Source: Arbacia lixula
Lineage: Eukaryota > Echinodermata > Echinoidea > Arbacioida > Arbaciidae
Assembly: GCA_963669155.1 (NCBI GenBank)
Contig: OZ022579.1
Location: forward strand, 20,223,821-20,287,820
Direction: 5' to 3'
Length of the DNA stretch: 64,000 nucleotides
A model generated the notes under the pieces. The model saw nothing but the letters and a program-made list of their open reading frames with translations, did not search any database and was not told the origin of the DNA. The translations under genes were made by a program, and so were the position numbers. Of the stretch, positions 1 to 12,875 are shown in pieces (within the stretch, counting starts at the first letter, position 1; the number at the start of each line of letters is the position of its first letter).

Positions 1-935
1 ATATCCAACATCCTCAGCTGTGTTCACATTTACTAGCATGCGCACATAATAAATCAGTATACCATGCATGCATTGACCACTTTTACAGTAGACCAAAGAA
101 CACCCTTGAAGAATAGTGTTGAACCACTAAAGGAGCTGCCCTGGGTTGATAATGATGATAATAATCGATAGATACAGTAAGAATTCCCACTGATACCAGA
201 ATAATATTCACTATTTGGGGGCTCGTACGAGAATGTTCATTGTGAACATGTTCCCAGGCACTGGACAGAGAGCTTCACCAATGAGCGTAAATATCTGGGG
301 GTCAAGTTATCACGCTGAGTGGAGCCCATCTCACCAAGACCTCCCCACTCGGCATTTCTCTTCCAGTCCAATTCCTCTCACTGGATCTAAGGGTGAAAGT
401 ACTTTGATTTGGTTTTCTCTCACCAGTTAGTCCATGGTTAAATTGTCTCTGAATTTACTGCACAGGAAAAATTATGCAAGCATTTCAAGGGTGGCTTATT
501 ATGACTTCCAGGACATCCATCATTTAATTTATTTGTTAGTCTCAACCCCAACCTCACTCTCTTTCACATTTTCATACAAGTACATTCTACCCCTCTCCTT
601 TTTTCTTGAGCTTTATTCCCTTTCTTCCCCTTCCCCCTCTGCCTTCATCAAATCTTCATCTTCATCAAACACTAACCCTCACCCTCAACTTCCCTTCACT
701 GTAGTTTGCACTTGTTTCATTTATGATACCTTACATAACATCATTACTAATGGAAATCATCTTGAATTCAGAGATAAATTGAGTAGGGGTAAAGGAGAGA
801 AACTTTTCTCAAAAATGTTAACCATGGTTACCAGGTGGCTTATCTGCAATTGCCTTCAGACCACCCCCCCCCCCCAATATCAATACAGTTAGGAACACCT
901 GTTGAATTTTCTTCCAGTTTGAAAGTGGTATCAAA

Positions 936-1395
936 AGGTGCGTCTTCATTAGCCCGATGTGGCAAAATAGCTAGCTAGTTCTGATTGGGATAGCCTTGCC
1001 AGATCACGAAATAGCTGGCTATTTCCGTCTTCATTAGCCAGATCAGGCGAAATAGCTAGCAGCTACATGTATTTGCTCGAGCTAGCTTAGAGCATCTTCA
1101 TTAGCCTGAAATTTTTTTGATCCCAGCATGCATCAGCGCGCACTGAGGCATTGTTTATGTTAGATATCTATACATGTGTGAAAGCGAGCTCACAACCGAA
1201 TCCATGCGATCGTGGCCTATTTCCGTGGCACACTGCGCATGTGCGAACATCTGGATAATTTATGCATCCCGAGCTCGAGCTTACGTGTATCCAGAGTTTT
1301 GAGCTAATGAAGATACGATTGCAACTTCAGGCTAGTTCCCAAGATCAGCAAACTAGCTCGCTATCTTGACTGTTCAGGCTAATGAAGATGCACCT
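936..1395. mobile_element. TIR element, family A copy 1 (non-autonomous)
   Basis: The left end AGGTGCGTCTTCATTAGCC matches the inverted right end GGCTAATGAAGATGCACCT with one mismatch. Both ends are flanked by AAA, a likely 3-bp target duplication. The interior repeats the words CTTCATTAGCC and AATAGCTAGCTA several times and shows no transposase frame. A second copy lies at 61298-61782. A 3-bp duplication fits PIF/Harbinger-like or CACTA-like elements, but neither the TIR nor the target clearly matches either, so the superfamily is left open. Confidence 0.8.
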
Positions 1396-3597
1396 AAAGA
1401 CAAATGCTTTAAGACAGACACATACTTGGGTCTGCGCTTCAAGCCTAACCTCCCTCCAGCCTCCACCCATCCTGCCATATTGGCTATGAGGCCAGCGAGT
1501 GCAAACTTCACACCTGGAGGAGTGTGGTAGATAGAATTGGGCACAAAAAAACAGGCAGGCCTCCTCAGGACTACCTTATACAAGCCAGACATGACCTTGC
1601 ATTTGTGTCTCCGCACAGCAAACAGTGTTAACAAAAGACTCCCGCTTCCCAGTCTATTATCTGAACCAGGTGCACATGATAGAAGGCTGCAAACACTGTA
1701 CACAAGAAACTAAAGAATTACAGTGTATGATAAATGCATGCATGCACATGTTTGAGCAGTATTGAAAATATGATTGAAACTATGATTTTAGCTTTACATA
1801 ATGTACTTAAGTTTGTGAACATTATACAAGAAACTAAAGGAACTACAGATAAATGCATGCACATACATGTATTCTGTACATGTTTGAACAGTATTGAAAA
1901 AAATGATTGAATACGATTTTACCTTGACATAGTGTACTAAAGGTTATGAAAACTGTACAAGAAACTTACAAATAAATGCATACTGTACTGTACATTAAAA
2001 TGTACAGTGTACATGTTTGAACATGAAAATATGACTTAAACTTGACATAATTATTGATCTGATGTAAGTATGGATTTGTGTGTACCAATCCCACAAGTCT
2101 TTTTTGCCAGCACATATAGCATGGAACCATACATGTACATGATGTACATTACTAAAATGCATGCAGCTAAATGCTCTTTCATAATTCAGTAACTCACTAG
2201 GCTACAATTAGGATCCAGGCCTGCTTGTTCTGCAAAATTACCTGTACTATATTAACAGGCAGTGTGTCCTTCGAAGTTCGGAGGATACATACATGTAGCT
2301 ACAAACTTGAACGATCATAAAATCATTTACATACACGTACAGCCTGTAAACAAACTTTATGTGAATCTTTACAAGTGGATAGCAGTCTTTCTTTTTGTAG
2401 GGTTGCATAGTGCATTACATGTCATTGAAGCATGCTTGCACATTCAGCAACATTATTACTCTTTTAATGCAAATGGGGTTTTTTTCTTATACAAATAAAG
2501 GCATAAAGGCATACTGCACACATCAAACTCATGTTTCAGTATGAAATATGATTTGTTAATTATTGATTTGACATCCAACGGCACAAACAGGTCAAAAGAC
2601 AAGCCTGGGTTTCCGCGTACCGGTGATACGAGGAGGACTCTTGCTTATCAATCAATATGTTTGTAGAGGGTAAAATTGGCGGGCTGGCTTCAGCCCAGAC
2701 ACGAGTGTTTGAATTTCAAATGTAAACAATGATGTCACTAAACTGATATCAAACATTGTACAGACACGCATTGTGTGTGGGGATGGAATGCACGTACACA
2801 TGTGTGCCTCTGCTGTATACACATATACAGTACATACTGTACAAAACATGTCCATGCAAAGCTGACCAGTATATTTGTATGTGAACAGTTGCTCTTTCAG
2901 GGCATACTCCTCAATACAGTTTATAAATTGTACTGATCATTTGACAAAGCTGTTACAATCTATGAATGATATGGGTACTGGTCCATGTAGGTAAGGCACT
3001 GTGTATGTAAATGAATTAAAACAACGCACATTTTGTTTTACTATGAGTAAAATGTATCACACATACATGTTTGCAATCTTGTAAGGTTCAGAAGTTTTGC
3101 AAGAACAATGATTATATGGAACCATTTAATATATGTAACTCCTGGACACAACTCTATTTTATATTGTTGGATGCTACTGCACATGCTTTGCCAACATCAA
3201 GCAAGCATACATGTATGTTCATGTATACTGTACAACTCATATGCTGTACAATAAACCATACACTGTGCACTGATGCCTTCCTGATGCTGTAATACAGTAG
3301 AACCAAATGGTACACAGTACACTACATTCTTGTGGCCTAGGAACAGTATGAACTTAGCATACCATAGGCTAGCATTCTATAACACAATGTACATGTACCA
3401 TGAAAGAGGATGCTGTAAAAAATACTATGAAAATAAACCAACACTCAAGAAAAGGTATGATCTTCACCAACTGGAAGTCTACCCTAACACTCTACTCTCC
3501 TGTACATCAATTCAATTTAAGCAGACGCTTGCACTTCGCCAATACAAATGTAATCATTTGACACTGTCACTATTTCAAAAATTTTTGTTTACATGTA

Positions 3598-3819
3598 CAC
3601 TTCAACTCAAAGGAATTGGCAAAGGGAAAGGGAAAGGGAAGAAAGGGGAGGAGCTGCAGTTTTAAAGCGTGGTAAACTTTGTTCAGTTCAGCATGAAACA
3701 TGATGCTTTAGCCTAAAAAGCATCATGTTTCATGCTGAACTGGACAAAAAATACTGTGGTTCAAAACTGCGGCTCCTTCCCTTTCCCTTTCCCTACGCCA
3801 ATTTCTTTGAGTTGTAGTG
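3598..3819. mobile_element. TA-flanked fold-back MITE, family B copy 1
   Basis: This is a 222-bp palindromic element bounded by TA on both sides. It starts CACTTCAACTCAAAGGAATT, carries a GGGAAA-rich tract, then a central hairpin made of CATGATGCTTTAGCCTAAAA and its complement, and ends with the mirrored GTTGTAGTG. TA target sites and fold-back form fit a Tc1/mariner-type MITE. Other copies are at 44922-45139, 49211-49347 (half) and 58708-58940. Confidence 0.85.
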
Positions 3820-5650
3820 TATGTACAGGCAATTCTATTATTCAAGCAGGGTGATAAGGGTTGTTTTTATGAAGCTCATTTCATGACAAAATTGACAAGT
3901 ATGCCTACTGTACAGTATATTTTACAGTAGGGGACACTACTAAAGCAGCTCTGTTCTGTTGCGAGTGTCTGGTCAGTAGACGAGGGGTCATCCTCACCAT
4001 ATTGTGTTTCCATTCTTCTGTGATGGAGCGTGTCTCTGTGTAACTGATTCTTTGCGGGCTACATAATGTAAGTACAGTCATTTTTTATCCATTTCTCTTT
4101 TATAGTCGGTCTGCTGAATGGTCATTTATTGGCACCGCATACATGAAATATTGTGTCTGGAGCTTTATTATCCATCCACTGGAGGTGCAGTCAGATTGAG
4201 GGGAATAAACTGTATGCACACATGACACATGTTGCCAAACTACATGTATCAAATCCCAGTATTGTGAAAGCATCAGATTACATACCAGCAAAAAACATTC
4301 TCACTCTCAGCTGACTAGGGAGAATTCTCATTACCCAGAATTTCTTACAGTGTGATTTCACTTGGAACTCAAATCTCAGGACGCTACATGTATCTCGAGT
4401 ACTAGGAACTTTGTCTCATGGTCACCTGACCATAACACACCATACTTGGCGAGTGCAGTACCAGCTTGCCATTGCAAAGCATGCGCATTAGTAGCCAACA
4501 GTACAAAATGTTTCAAATTCCGAGTACGTTGGCAGTAGTGTAACCACACAACTCCAAAATCCAAATTAACAGGAACAAATATGGTTATATTCAGTCTGAT
4601 TATAGCACTATCGCTACTAGAGATCTTTTGGTTGAACAAAAAAAAATGTAGCATATTTCTTAAGACACACATACTGCAGTCTTACATGCAGGCCTACAGG
4701 GACAGTACCTGTTTTGAACATGTATTGTGCATTTTATTTTTCTGTCATTTGTTATGAATATTCTTCAAGAATTATATGAAAGTTAGTAAGCTTATTATCA
4801 CCATTATGACATTTATCATTATTATCATTTAGCATTTTTTTCATAAATATTTACCACTATTATTATCATTATTGTATTATCATGTCTTTAGCATATCAAC
4901 TGGAACAGGTTTTTTAAATGTACAGTATGTTAACACGAGCACTGTGAAAAACATCCACGAACAATGCAACATGCATTCTCGCAATATCGCATTATTTGAA
5001 TTCATACCAGAAGAACAAACAAAATACAACGCATCTGTGACTAGAGTGCTATTGGGTCAATTCCAATTCATACCAGAAGAACAAACAGAAGAAATGAATG
5101 GAAATAGAAATGCATCACCAAAGTGCTATTGGATGGGTAGAGGCAAGGAGGGAGGGGCTGGCTACATGGCTCATGGCTCAACACACCGAGGTCACAGGTT
5201 AGTCAGCAAGCAGTGACTGAGGAAAAGGCTTGCCTGTCTCACTGTGACTACCGGTAGTCTGGCTTCCAGGCTTTTGGACATGGCTAATTCTAACTTAAAA
5301 CTTAGAATCTAGTACTCACAAGACTTATCAGTAGTCACTTATTTATTCTCCTCTTTTCTCTCTTGAGCTGAATCAGGAATTGAGAATGGTTGGTCTACTG
5401 CAGCCAGACCCATTTAGTGAATATTGTACTTTGGATTGAAAATGCCCAACAGTCTGGAAGGGAGACTACAATGTGACTGGGAATATTCTAGGATCAATAG
5501 TGAAAGCCAGAGAACAAAACATGCATGAGTCACTCACCAACACTCATGTAGACATACCAATCCCATTGTTCACACACTACAACTCAGAGAGTGAGTTCAT
5601 ACATAGTCAGCTTCTTTACCTACAAGGCACTAATCATATTGAATCACTCT

Positions 5651-5734
5651 GAACATGGTCTTTTGCTACAAGGACAATTTTTTTTTTTAAAAAGGCCCTT
5701 TGAAATTGTCTTTGCATAACAAAAGACCATGTTC
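5651..5734. mobile_element. Small hairpin element, family C copy 1
   Basis: GAACATGGTCTTTTG at the left is mirrored by CAAAAGACCATGTTC at the right, with inner arms around ACAATTT. No coding potential. Related copies are at 13384-13456 and 33732-33996, the latter interrupted by another element. Confidence 0.7.
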
Positions 5735-6370
5735 TGAATTGTCAGTTCATAGTGAATGCTTTAAAAAAATTACAAGTCATTGACAAGTCAAGAGAGTTCA
5801 TAGAAACGAACTGTATGTACCAACAGTAGGTACATATATATGGCCAATACACGTCCTTCCACAATGACTGAGTATTAACCCTCTCTGTACAAAACAGAGA
5901 TTCATGACATGGGTTTTGAAAGAAGCCTTGACTAAATCAGCAATTTTTTTACCGAATATGGGGTACTTGGCTATGCAATACAGTGTTTTGTCACAAAACC
6001 TGATTTGTAATTCAGCTGAAAGTATGAACCATCTAGGCCTACTGTACTATGTTTTTGTGTTTCTAATTCTAGGGTACCAGCATTTCAAGTTTGAGCATAA
6101 AATGTGCTCACATTCCATGCAAATGTGTTTTTGTAAAGAATCAAAGCAATTCATTCAGCAAACCACATAACTTAATTAACCCATTCACGTATTGCATTTA
6201 TTTCCACAATCAATTTTACTGTAAGAGCCAGCAATGACCCTTGGCCTACCTGGCATACTTTATGCCTAATGCACAGCACAGAGCTACAGCTAGCCACAAC
6301 ATGTATAAAACACATGCTAGCGTGTGGTCACACATGCCTACACACAGAATGGGTCTAGGGACTGGCTGAG

Positions 6371-6400
<30 letters not shown>
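6371..6400. repeat. (CA)n microsatellite
   Basis: About 15 uninterrupted CA units; a shorter CA run sits at 6505-6523. Confidence 0.95.
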
Positions 6401-6404
<4 letters not shown>

Positions 6405-7687
6405 TATATGCAGAGAGCTATGTCACATGCACAGGCCATGCAAGGCATGCATGCACTAGCTACACACAGCTGTGACTTGATTGGCTGAGAGCTGATGTCC
6501 CATACACACACACACACACACACAAGGCATACTTTACACAGATAAGCATGTTACACATAGCTTATGCACATACACACAACCTTTACACAGTCAACTCATC
6601 TAATTATATATGCGCGCGTGTGCGCGCCCTGGCCCAGAAAACCTGACCTTGTTTGCACTGTTGCTGTGCAAAACAGGCTCACTCACTGACAGTAAAGTGA
6701 ATTGTCCAATTAGAGCCCTTGTAAAAATCATAACTGATGGCATGATTTTTTTGGTGAGCTAGCAAGCTGCTCTATGATTGGTTGGATTATTCTACCTCTG
6801 TAGGGAAAGTCCCAGGTCAATAGACTTTCTAGTTTTTGAGTTATGGCCTAGTGACACATATTGTGTCGCTCTGGCGTCAGTGGGTTAAATAAACCTATGA
6901 AAAGTCCTGTTAAAGATAAAAAAAAAAAAAACATTTTTAAACATAATCATTATGCAGCATTATTTCCCATCCTCTGTACAGTAGTGATATACGGCATCTC
7001 AAATACAATTAAAAACATGTCTGAATGTAATGTTACAGTTAAAAATATTGGAAAGATGGAACGTTTTAATTTTCTCAGTATTATGGTTACTTCACATAAC
7101 AGGGGCTTTTCATTGCTTAGTGTTGAAAAGGTTACAGACTCCATTCCAAAATGGTAATCACAGCTTCCCATCACACTCAGCTATTACCACTGTGGATATT
7201 CTTGATTTGATAAATCAATATCACTTATGATACATGTAGGTAGAGCGTGTGTTCATGCACATGTACATGTGGTAGTACTTGCACTTAGCATATTCATTAG
7301 TAGTCTGTTCAATAATTGATGTGTTTTGGCTGCTAGCAGATGTTGACAATTATGAAACAGCAAAAAATGGTTGGTTCATTCATACATGCGTATGATAAGA
7401 TGGTTTTATAAAAAATATCACATACTGTAAGTATTTGTACAAAGTTATCAATACAAAATACAAATAAATAAAAAACAAAAATACAAATACAAAATAATAA
7501 AAAAATATACAAGTACGGACAAACAATTTACTTACAATTTACAGTACGTACGTGAATAGACGTTGATAATTAAGACTACAAAACTGCACAAGTGCTAGTT
7601 GAGTCTGGTCCTTAAAGTAAACATCAATGTAAATTTACATCATATATACCACATAATCAAGCACTTGGCCGTATAGGAAAAGGATAC

Positions 7688-7785
7688 ATCTTGATGACTC
7701 CATTCGATGTGCCAATGGCAAACAGGTTGAGTTTCGGGTCATAGGCAAGGGCACTCGGTTTGTTAGGGAACCCATGTTCAACCGT
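7688..7785 (-). CDS. LLGL: Lgl exon 2 (98 nt)
   Basis: The acceptor is a pyrimidine run ending CCCCAG just right of 7785, and the exon opens ACG GTT GAA (T-V-E) in phase 0 with exon 1. The 3' end is placed at 7688, before GTATCC, because there the family sequence expects K-I-Y/F-G-x-P-G and splitting the Ile codon after AT would restore it. Read through, the frame gives a short non-family tail ([10 protein letters not shown]) and a stop, so a retained-intron end is possible but less likely. The donor is mediocre, so the right edge of the exon is firm and the left edge is not. Confidence 0.82.
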
Positions 7786-10700
7786 CTGGGGAGGAGGAAA
7801 AAAAACAATAAAAGGTTACACAGATGACACTTTTGAGAGAGTCAAAGTAATAATCTGCATTAAAAAAATTCATGTTCGTGGTGGGGGACCTTTCTAGTAC
7901 TCATAGTCATTGGGCTTTTCCTGGTTTGGGATTGAGAGGAGTAAAGGTACATGTAAAAGATAGAAGTGGTGTGTGAAGCATGAAAAAACATTGTACCGTG
8001 AACTCAGCTCCCATTCTCATTTACTGGTACATTCAAAATCACATGAAGGAACCGTCTCATGATTTTGTCATTGAAATCAAGAGACCAGCAGGTATGATGA
8101 CTGCAGAACAGTGCTGATATGAATATGGGTCCCTTAAATGTCTAAGTGCCAGGCTTTTAAGACTTTGTACACATTTCATGCACTTATATTATATACTGAG
8201 GGGGGGGGGGGGGGGGCCTTAAACTGCAAGTATTATTGCCATGACATTTGGAGAAGGGAATGTCATGCTCTTGAATGAAGCCTGCACTCGTGGCATGGAT
8301 GCAAGACTGCGGAGCTAGCCACGTGTTTCTCCTTCTTGTTTTCTGCAAGCATGCTGTCTGTTGCGCTGATTAACGCTCCTTTGTGTCACTCTGTGCCACA
8401 CGGTTGTTGTGGGAGGAATTGATGCTTTTAGCAGGAGGCCACTTTTGAGGGGACATGTATTCCATATGCTCGCTTATTTTTTGTGTTGAGCTATGTCCCT
8501 TTAATGCATTGGGAAGTATGTTTACAGAACATGTACACTACATACACAAATTCATTTTTTAACTAAAAACAAATCTTCCAATAGAAGCCAGTTACTAGGT
8601 TCTACATTTTTTTTACCAATTGTTTTGGCTCCTGAAATTTTACATATTTATATAGGAATACTAAAATTATTGATGCAAGGTTGTCTGCATAATAAAAAAT
8701 TACATATACTAACTGGAGAGGTGGTTGAGGGTATAGACTTGATGTTGTACATTAAATACATTCTTTATATTAAACATGAATCTTGCATCTTGCATCTTGC
8801 GATGACCTTGCAAGGTCAGATGGTATTTCTTGTACCTTCAACAATCTAATCAATCACATCAGATGTCTGTCCTTATACAAACACCAACAGACTGACAGAG
8901 TTAAATTTGACTCTTGACTCAAATGAAGGACTTGGTAGCAAAATAACACAATACAGTCAATGTCAATATTAACCTATTGCATTGTATACATGTACTTGAA
9001 CATAAAACAGCAAAAACAGCAGAATTACTTGCCTGTCCTTAGTTTTATCTGTGCCAGTGTAAGCAACACATGTCCTGAACACAGATCTATCTGATAATTC
9101 ATCTTCTGAACAGGTTGGGGATAACTATGTATCAAGTTATAAGCGTGCGTGTGTGTAGGGCTTTGCTTAAATAGAAAGTTGTACATGTATTTTCAAAACA
9201 TTGTTTAAGCTTGAAAGAATCTCTACTGCTAAAAGTACTGCATAGACTTTCAAAACATTCACACAAATTTGATAAAACACAGTTGCATTTCAAGGCACGG
9301 ACATCTGCATGTATCACATTATACATCATTACATACTGTACATGTAGACTTTATGGAAATGCAGATTCCAGGCTTAAAAAGTATTTCAAAAGTTGAACAG
9401 ACCATAGATCTACAGGTTACAGACAATGAAGGCAGAATGCAAAAATAAACTGTAAATTTCAGATCAAATCATTTCACACAGAGCTCTACAGTCAGGGCTG
9501 GAATGATCAGTGAAGCCTTGACAATCAGTTCTCATTTTTAACAAGTTGTCATAGTCTGCTAATAAATGTGAACTGTAGATCTAGATCTAGAGTAGACCCG
9601 AATGATGTTAAATGTAAAAAAAAATCATATTGTCTAACAGCAGCTGAAATTTGATTAAAGCAATTGTTAACGTGTCTCACCATCTAATACTATACGTTCT
9701 ATGTTACGATGTAACATTACAATGTGACTACTTACTTTACTTTACTTTAATCCAATGATGATTGTAGGACTTCGCCTGTTCATCGATCATAGATTGCAAT
9801 CACAAAAGGTTATACACTTTCTTGACTTATCATGTTAAAATACATGTGGATCAGGACAGTGTGTAAAAGACATACAGCCTATACAGGCTAATAAACAAGA
9901 TCATGATTATTAATCCAGTATTTTCCCAGCCTTTTTTAAAAGGAGTTTACAGAAGTCACTAAGACAACACTATCTGGAAGACTATTCCAAAAATCAACAA
10001 CTCTGTTACTGAAGAAATACATAACAGGGGTGGTATTCCGAAAATCCACAGAGATAAAAATTTTATCTCCCTTAAGATACAATGTCCTTAAAATATTTTA
10101 TCTTTGGTATTCCGAAAAATATTTTAGGAAGATTTTAACCAATATTAATGAGCGCATGCCCTGCGCTGCTATCCCAGAGGCAGCCAGTAATAAACGTCCT
10201 TTCATGTCTTTTGCATACATTAACACCATCAAGTTGATGGTGTGATGTCATGAAACTGAAAAGGACATTGCGCATCAAAGTCTCACAGCGCGCCTTATTG
10301 CATTTGATGCGCCTATGTGCAAACAGTTGAATGCGCGAATTATTTTTGCACGTAATGCTATGGGCCTATGCGCGTACGTCTGGAGATAAAATTGCTTGGG
10401 AGCAGTTTTATCTTTTATCCTAACTTTTTTTCCTAAGTGCGTTTCAGAATACCGATTTAGCTCATTTGCATAAAATTTTTATCTCGGAGGCTCATTTACA
10501 TAAAAATTTTATCTCTAGCTCATTTGAATAAAAATTTTATCTTTTATTGTAAGTTGGCTTTTCGGAATACCAAAAGATAAAATTTTTCCTAAGTCCCTGA
10601 GATACAATAAAATTTTTCCTAAGTTCGTTTTCGGAATGCCCCCCCAGCTCTAAAATGATGCTGGAGACCTAAGCAGTAACTAAGCTCCCTTGTTCACGTT

Positions 10701-11008
10701 TTTAAATTTTGCAATGGATGCTAAATCAAAAAATCATGCCTGGCACTGCCATGGAAGTTATGGCAGATGATTATTTTCAACACACCAAATCTTTTTATTT
10801 TTTTTTTATTTTTTTTTTCAGCAGGCTAGTTTACAATATTTACTCGATGAAACTTAAGAAGTTTATGTGAAGCCATGTCAACACAAAAGGAACATAAATG
10901 GGGTGAACAAACCTTGTTGAATGCGAATAGGTCCTTCCTCACTTTACGGCGCTCTTCAACTGCCGCAGGGTTCGGCCGATGAAATAATTTTCTCATTCGA
11001 CTGGCCAT
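7688..11008 (-). CDS. LLGL: Lethal(2) giant larvae family protein, N-terminal two exons (partial gene)
   Basis: Two exons join in phase 0 to give a 64-residue start of an Lgl protein. Exon 1 is basic and ends KDLFAFNK; exon 2 opens [16 protein letters not shown] and continues to [11 protein letters not shown]. The run [19 protein letters not shown] followed by AIGT-G-IK is the N-terminal signature of Lgl/LLGL proteins, where it begins the first WD40 propeller. Tomosyn (STXBP5) shares the HGFP-P-ALA-D core but usually differs before it, so Lgl is the better fit. From family knowledge, Lgl works at the basolateral cortex with Scribble and Dlg, is a substrate of aPKC, and contacts SNAREs. The remaining roughly 900 or more residues are not in the window; no WD40 exon was found in positions 1-7600, so intron 2 is at least 7.6 kb. 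I infer a normal gene cut by the window edge. Confidence 0.88.
9733..10020 (-). pseudogene. 3' end of a non-LTR (LINE) retrotransposon, degenerate
   Basis: Read on the minus strand, bases from about 10018 down encode [18 protein letters not shown] followed by VTSVNSF-KRLGKYW, with one Lys codon turned into TAA. F-NRV-x-WNSLP-x-VV...SVNSFK-RL is the typical extreme C-terminus of CR1/L2/Jockey-like reverse transcriptase polyproteins. It is followed by about 200 bp of 3' untranslated sequence and a tail of AAAGT repeats ending near 9733, as LINE 3' tails often do. Only this 5'-truncated end is present; it abuts the fold-back element that begins at 10027. Confidence 0.75.
10027..10645. mobile_element. 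Large fold-back element with GGTATTCCGAAAA-type ends
   Basis: The left part begins GGGGTGGTATTCCGAAAAT and contains AAATTTTATCTC; the right part mirrors this with TTTTCGGAATACC and ends TCGGAATGCCCCCCC. The blocks AGATAAAATTTT and CCTAAGT recur in both arms, so the arms are long and internally repeated. No transposase frame is present. It sits directly beside the LINE fragment. Confidence 0.7.
10913..11008 (-). CDS. LLGL: Lgl exon 1 (start codon exon, 32 codons)
   Basis: The exon runs from an ATG at 11008-11006 to AAG followed by the donor GTTTGT (first intron base 10912). It encodes 32 codons, rich in Arg and Lys and ending LFAFNK, like the short basic leader of Lgl proteins. The next Met (codon 5) could also start translation; I chose the first because no upstream in-frame Met precedes it. 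The intron that follows is 3127 bp. Confidence 0.88.
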
Positions 11009-12691
11009 ATTCCTTCAACTAATTCCACTGCTTTGATAGAATGATTCCTTGTAATCAGCACAAAACACACTGTAGAGTATGTTTCTTATACAGATGATGT
11101 GACACTGTCTTAGAATCCACTCTGCTCAGTCCCACACCCACTCGTACACTCCGACAATATGTCAATCTCGAATTCTCTCAGCCGAATACCGGAAACACCG
11201 CACTAGCACTCGGTCGCTATTCGCCTATTGCATGCACACGCGTGGCCGTGGATGATGCGATGCGGCCAGCTCTTGACTTTGGTAGAAACTCTGCCAGTCC
11301 GGTAAACGGTCTGCTAACTAGTAACGGTTTCCGAATAAGCTCCTAGAAACGGGAATTAAAATAAAATCAGCGTTAATATGAAATACAATAATGCTGAAAA
11401 ATGCATACGATGATTAATTTTGAAAAACATATACCATAGAAGCGAGGATTTTATGTTCATTCTCCTATATAAATATTTCTGGAAACCCCACCTTTTTCGG
11501 CGCTTGGCATCACCGGTTACCGATTAGCATTACTACCATACTACATGAACGCGCGCGTACGTGATGTCAACGGACGAAAATTTGCTGTACGCTTGCTTGC
11601 GGGCCAGACCCCCCGAGTACAGAGCTTGTGTAATGGAGATTCGCGAATCCACATCACACGCGCGCATAGCGACTTATCGTACACAACATTTACGGAACAC
11701 AAGAAGTTTGCAATAATTCAAAAGTTATGCAAATTTATATTCAATTTGATGTAATTTACAGCCACACTTTTTATAGGCTAGATGATTAAGTATGTAAATG
11801 AGAGCACTTATTTCCACACATGGATGGGACATCCTACAAACGAGACGACTACTTGCACAGTCCACTCTTCAAAATTCAAGACAGGTTGGTCTACATCTGT
11901 CTTCCTTCACCATCACACCTGCTCCCCAAATGACGATAACCTCAAGAAGGCCTACCTTGTTCCTGAAGCCACAATAGTTCAAAAATTAATGTTCATACTA
12001 CCCCAAAACAGTCAGGATTTGGAACCAACTACCTCTAACAGCAATTACAAGCACACTGTAGCTGCTTTTCAGATTGCTGCCATACAAGCCATCTGAGGGA
12101 TGCATGCATCCCCCTATTGGTTTCAGACATAGAGACAGATCCACTTGAAATGTATAGTGCACTTCACATGCACTATTTCTCAAATACTGCACCATCGGTC
12201 ATCGACACCATTCCAGTATATCTCATAAGTGAGCTGTATTATTTTCTAGAAGGTAACATTTAAAGTACACAAGATATATACAATTTCGAAACACTATACC
12301 CGACACTATTATAAGATTCTTAGGAACGCAAATCCATCGGGAAAGAAACAGGGACTGAATTCTAAAGTAATTACATGTATACCTACAGTTTGAGACCCCA
12401 GACTTTAGATAACCTCAGGTTCCGCTGGATGTACATACAAATAACCTCACGAATATTTCATTTCAAACAAATCGAATAGTTGGTGGTTTTATTTTGTATT
12501 TTAGAATACTTTTCCACATTGAAGTTACTTTGTGATGTGTTTCTATAACTGTAATTAGAAACGAGTGCGTAGGCCTACATCTTTTTTTTTTTTTTTTTAT
12601 GGGAACACATGTTCCACCCTTGGCATCACTTATTATGGGATATCAGAGTTTTTTTTTTTTTTTTTTTTTTTTTGGTGAGCTGCAGTGAAAA
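11009..12691. other. 5' flank of Lgl, probable promoter region
   Basis: The DNA upstream of the Lgl start is more GC-balanced near 11100-11330 and 11540-11670, with CpG-containing words such as ACGCGTGG and GCGCGCG. No TATA box or other core element is clear. The promoter label rests on position only. Confidence 0.4.
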
Positions 12692-12875
12692 TTATCTTAA
12701 CAAACAACAATGACATGAGAACAGTGAGGCTATAACATCACTATTGCCGATGAAATCACAGCCTCTGTTGCCATTCTGTATTACCGATGGCATAGATGGT
12801 GAGGATGACTCGGCGGCGGCGATCACACACGGCAGAGAGGTGTTGTGAGACAGGACTGACAACAACTTTAGGCCT
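12692..12875 (-). other. Candidate exon of an unknown minus-strand transcript
   Basis: A good acceptor (TTTTCAG, exon from 12875 downward) opens onto sequence free of stops in one frame down to TAA near 12692. It includes SSSPSMPSVIQNGNRG and does not match a family I know. An internal donor-like GTAATA lies near 12783. It could pair with the strong donor at 13298/13297. It might instead be an untranslated exon or chance. Confidence 0.3.

Larger units (their letters stand above)
1..7687. other. Lgl intron 2 / flank with dispersed repeats, no supported gene
   Basis: No exon with family resemblance was found here on either strand. The stretch holds a 460-bp terminal-inverted-repeat element (936-1395), a TA-flanked fold-back (3598-3819), a small hairpin element (5651-5734), two CA microsatellites (6371-6400, 6505-6523) and an alternating CG/TG stretch near 6610-6628. 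The remainder is AT-rich DNA with many ACATGT palindromes. Confidence 0.6.
7786..10912 (-). other. LLGL: Lgl intron 1
   Basis: The 3127-bp intron lies between the two recognised Lgl exons. It contains a 17-base poly-G run (8200-8216), a LINE 3' end (about 9733-10020) and a 619-bp fold-back element (10027-10645). Nothing else recognisable was seen. Confidence 0.7.

Noticed and set aside
434-892. Longest open frame in the first kilobase (152 codons)
   Set aside because: Composition is pyrimidine-rich low complexity, with no family resemblance, no splice context and a poly-C run at its end.
1374-1703. 109-codon minus-strand frame containing PPGVKFALAGLIANM, vaguely like the next segment of Lgl (x-PGVEF-x-G)
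   Set aside because: The phase at the best acceptor (before GTGTGAAG) does not join Lgl exon 2, the similarity ends after five residues, and the frame runs into the family A element.
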